Source of the DNA: an uncultured Gammaproteobacteria bacterium
Lineage (GTDB): Bacteria > Pseudomonadota > Gammaproteobacteria > Steroidobacterales > Foliamicaceae
DNA length: 64,000 bases
Assembly (NCBI GenBank): GCA_951828235.1
Contig: OX639965.1
Span: 2,309,556 to 2,373,555 of the forward strand
Direction of reading: 5' to 3'
The notes beneath the pieces are model-generated. The model was given only the letters and a program-made list of their open reading frames with translations, was not told the DNA's origin and ran no database searches. Both the position numbers and the translations under genes were made by a program. Below, in pieces: positions 63,455 to 64,000 of the stretch (position 1 is the stretch's first letter; each line of letters opens with the position of its first letter).

Positions 63455-63988
63455 TTACTTGATTCCGTTTTTCTCCAAAACCTTTTCCATAATCTCGCCA
63501 AAATCATCCCCGAAAAGAAGGGGTAAATACCATGCGGCCCACTCCGAAAACTCGTCCATGGACACCTCCTCATCCCCCGCCGCCTTGCAGGTATATGTAC
63601 CGCTTGGCGATACTTTTTCGCCCGTCCCAGCACCAGAGAAATCATAGCTAGCGCCCGTTCCGTCCGGCTCTATCGAAAAGGAATGTTCCCAACTGCCATC
63701 TTCGTTTAAGTCCCAGTTCCAGCGCAGTGATAATCCGTCTAGGCTGAATGCTGCAGGAAAAGACGCCCCTGCATACTACAGGCGCCCGTATCCGGTTTCC
63801 CCGGGCTTAGTCCCAGCGGAATGCCAAAGCGTTGTGAGCACCCTTCCATTGTTTCGCAAGAACTCCCGGCATTCCCACTTTTCAGCCACGGTCGGCTCAA
63901 CCTCGTTCTCTTCAGAATCAACGCTCTGGTCGGCCGCAATCAATGGCGCGCCCACCAATAGGGCGAAGGCAAATAGATGTGCTCGCAT
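63455..63988 (-). pseudogene. Secreted protein split by an in-frame amber codon
   Basis: ATG 63988 begins a signal peptide (MRAHLFAFALLVGAPLIAAD) and runs to TAG at 63776-63778. The same frame continues without further stops (YAGASFPAAFSLDGLSLRWN, later WYLPLLFGDDFGEIMEKVLE) to TAA at 63455. The full reading would be about 177 residues. One base change in a codon such as TGG would explain the stop. I do not recognise the family. Confidence 0.6.
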
Positions 63989-64000
63989 TGCTATCTATCC

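Larger units (their letters stand above)
49912..64000. other. Genomic island downstream of tRNA-Ser (right border outside window)
   Basis: From the tRNA 3' end onwards the sequence is visibly more AT-rich. Genes are single, with larger gaps, unrelated to the core operons before them, and mixed with five different insertion sequences or remnants. tRNA genes are common integration sites. No integrase and no repeat of the tRNA 3' end is seen inside the window, so integration at the tRNA is inferred. Confidence 0.6.

Noticed and set aside
49904-64000. A direct repeat of the tRNA-Ser 3' end as right attachment site
   Set aside because: No repeat of GTTCGAATCCCACCCTCTCC was found by eye in the rest of the window.

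Overview
The window is one contiguous stretch of a GC-rich gammaproteobacterial chromosome. The placement rests on the homodimeric-type aceE-aceF-lpd operon, monothiol glutaredoxin, RNase T, LolA, and a trxB / ftsK-lolA-serS neighbourhood like that of E. coli (lrp and rarA are absent here). A caa3-type cox operon and several diheme c-type cytochromes indicate an aerobic respirer. Genus cannot be told from the sequence.

Layout. (1) 1-9475: an inducible-looking accessory cluster. A leftward operon (TauD-type dioxygenase, VOC protein, unknown secreted protein, multicopper oxidase, type-B carboxylesterase that runs off the left edge) is divergent from a TetR-type regulator and a TonB-dependent receptor. 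The shared intergenic region carries two mirror-image copies of a 13-bp element, each overlapping a possible -10 box. (2) 9476-13110: small membrane-protein genes, one cut in two by an IS1111-type IS110-family element, then a HicB-HicA pair. (3) 13117-19592: core genes grxD, rnt, aceE, aceF, lpd. (4) 19679-29209: a 1,300-residue ankyrin-repeat protein, an ECF sigma / putative anti-sigma operon, two VapBC-type toxin-antitoxin pairs each with its own palindrome, DoxX, a geranylgeranyl-reductase-like flavoprotein and a membrane protein. (5) 29206-36588: a leftward run with cox genes, Cox11, a 37-residue membrane peptide, a diheme cytochrome, nth and a DUF692-DUF2063 pair (multinuclear iron oxidase and partner) with no recognisable precursor peptide. 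(6) 36992-44647: S9 peptidase, PLP-dependent dehydratase, two more diheme cytochromes, an ornithine-cyclodeaminase homologue and a FemAB-like acyltransferase. (7) 44690-49911: trxB, ftsK, lolA, serS and tRNA-Ser(UGA).

(8) 49912-64000: directly after the tRNA-Ser gene the sequence becomes visibly more AT-rich and turns into an eroding island. It has an S41-like protease-fold protein, a 1,140-residue subtilase-vWA fusion, a helicase-IV-like gene truncated by an IS3 element, an IS110-group element, IS3 and IS4 remnants, an unknown secreted protein, a DUF4238-type gene split by an IS5/IS427-type element with a CTAG target duplication, and a secreted protein split by an in-frame amber codon. No integrase is visible, so the far border is probably outside the window.

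The best candidates for something undescribed are the TetR-controlled cluster at 1-9475, the S41-like / subtilase-vWA pair in the island, and the precursor-less DUF692-DUF2063 pair at the end of the cox operon. GC-rich palindromic intergenic repeats recur through the chromosomal part. No CRISPR array, prophage structural genes or rRNA were found.
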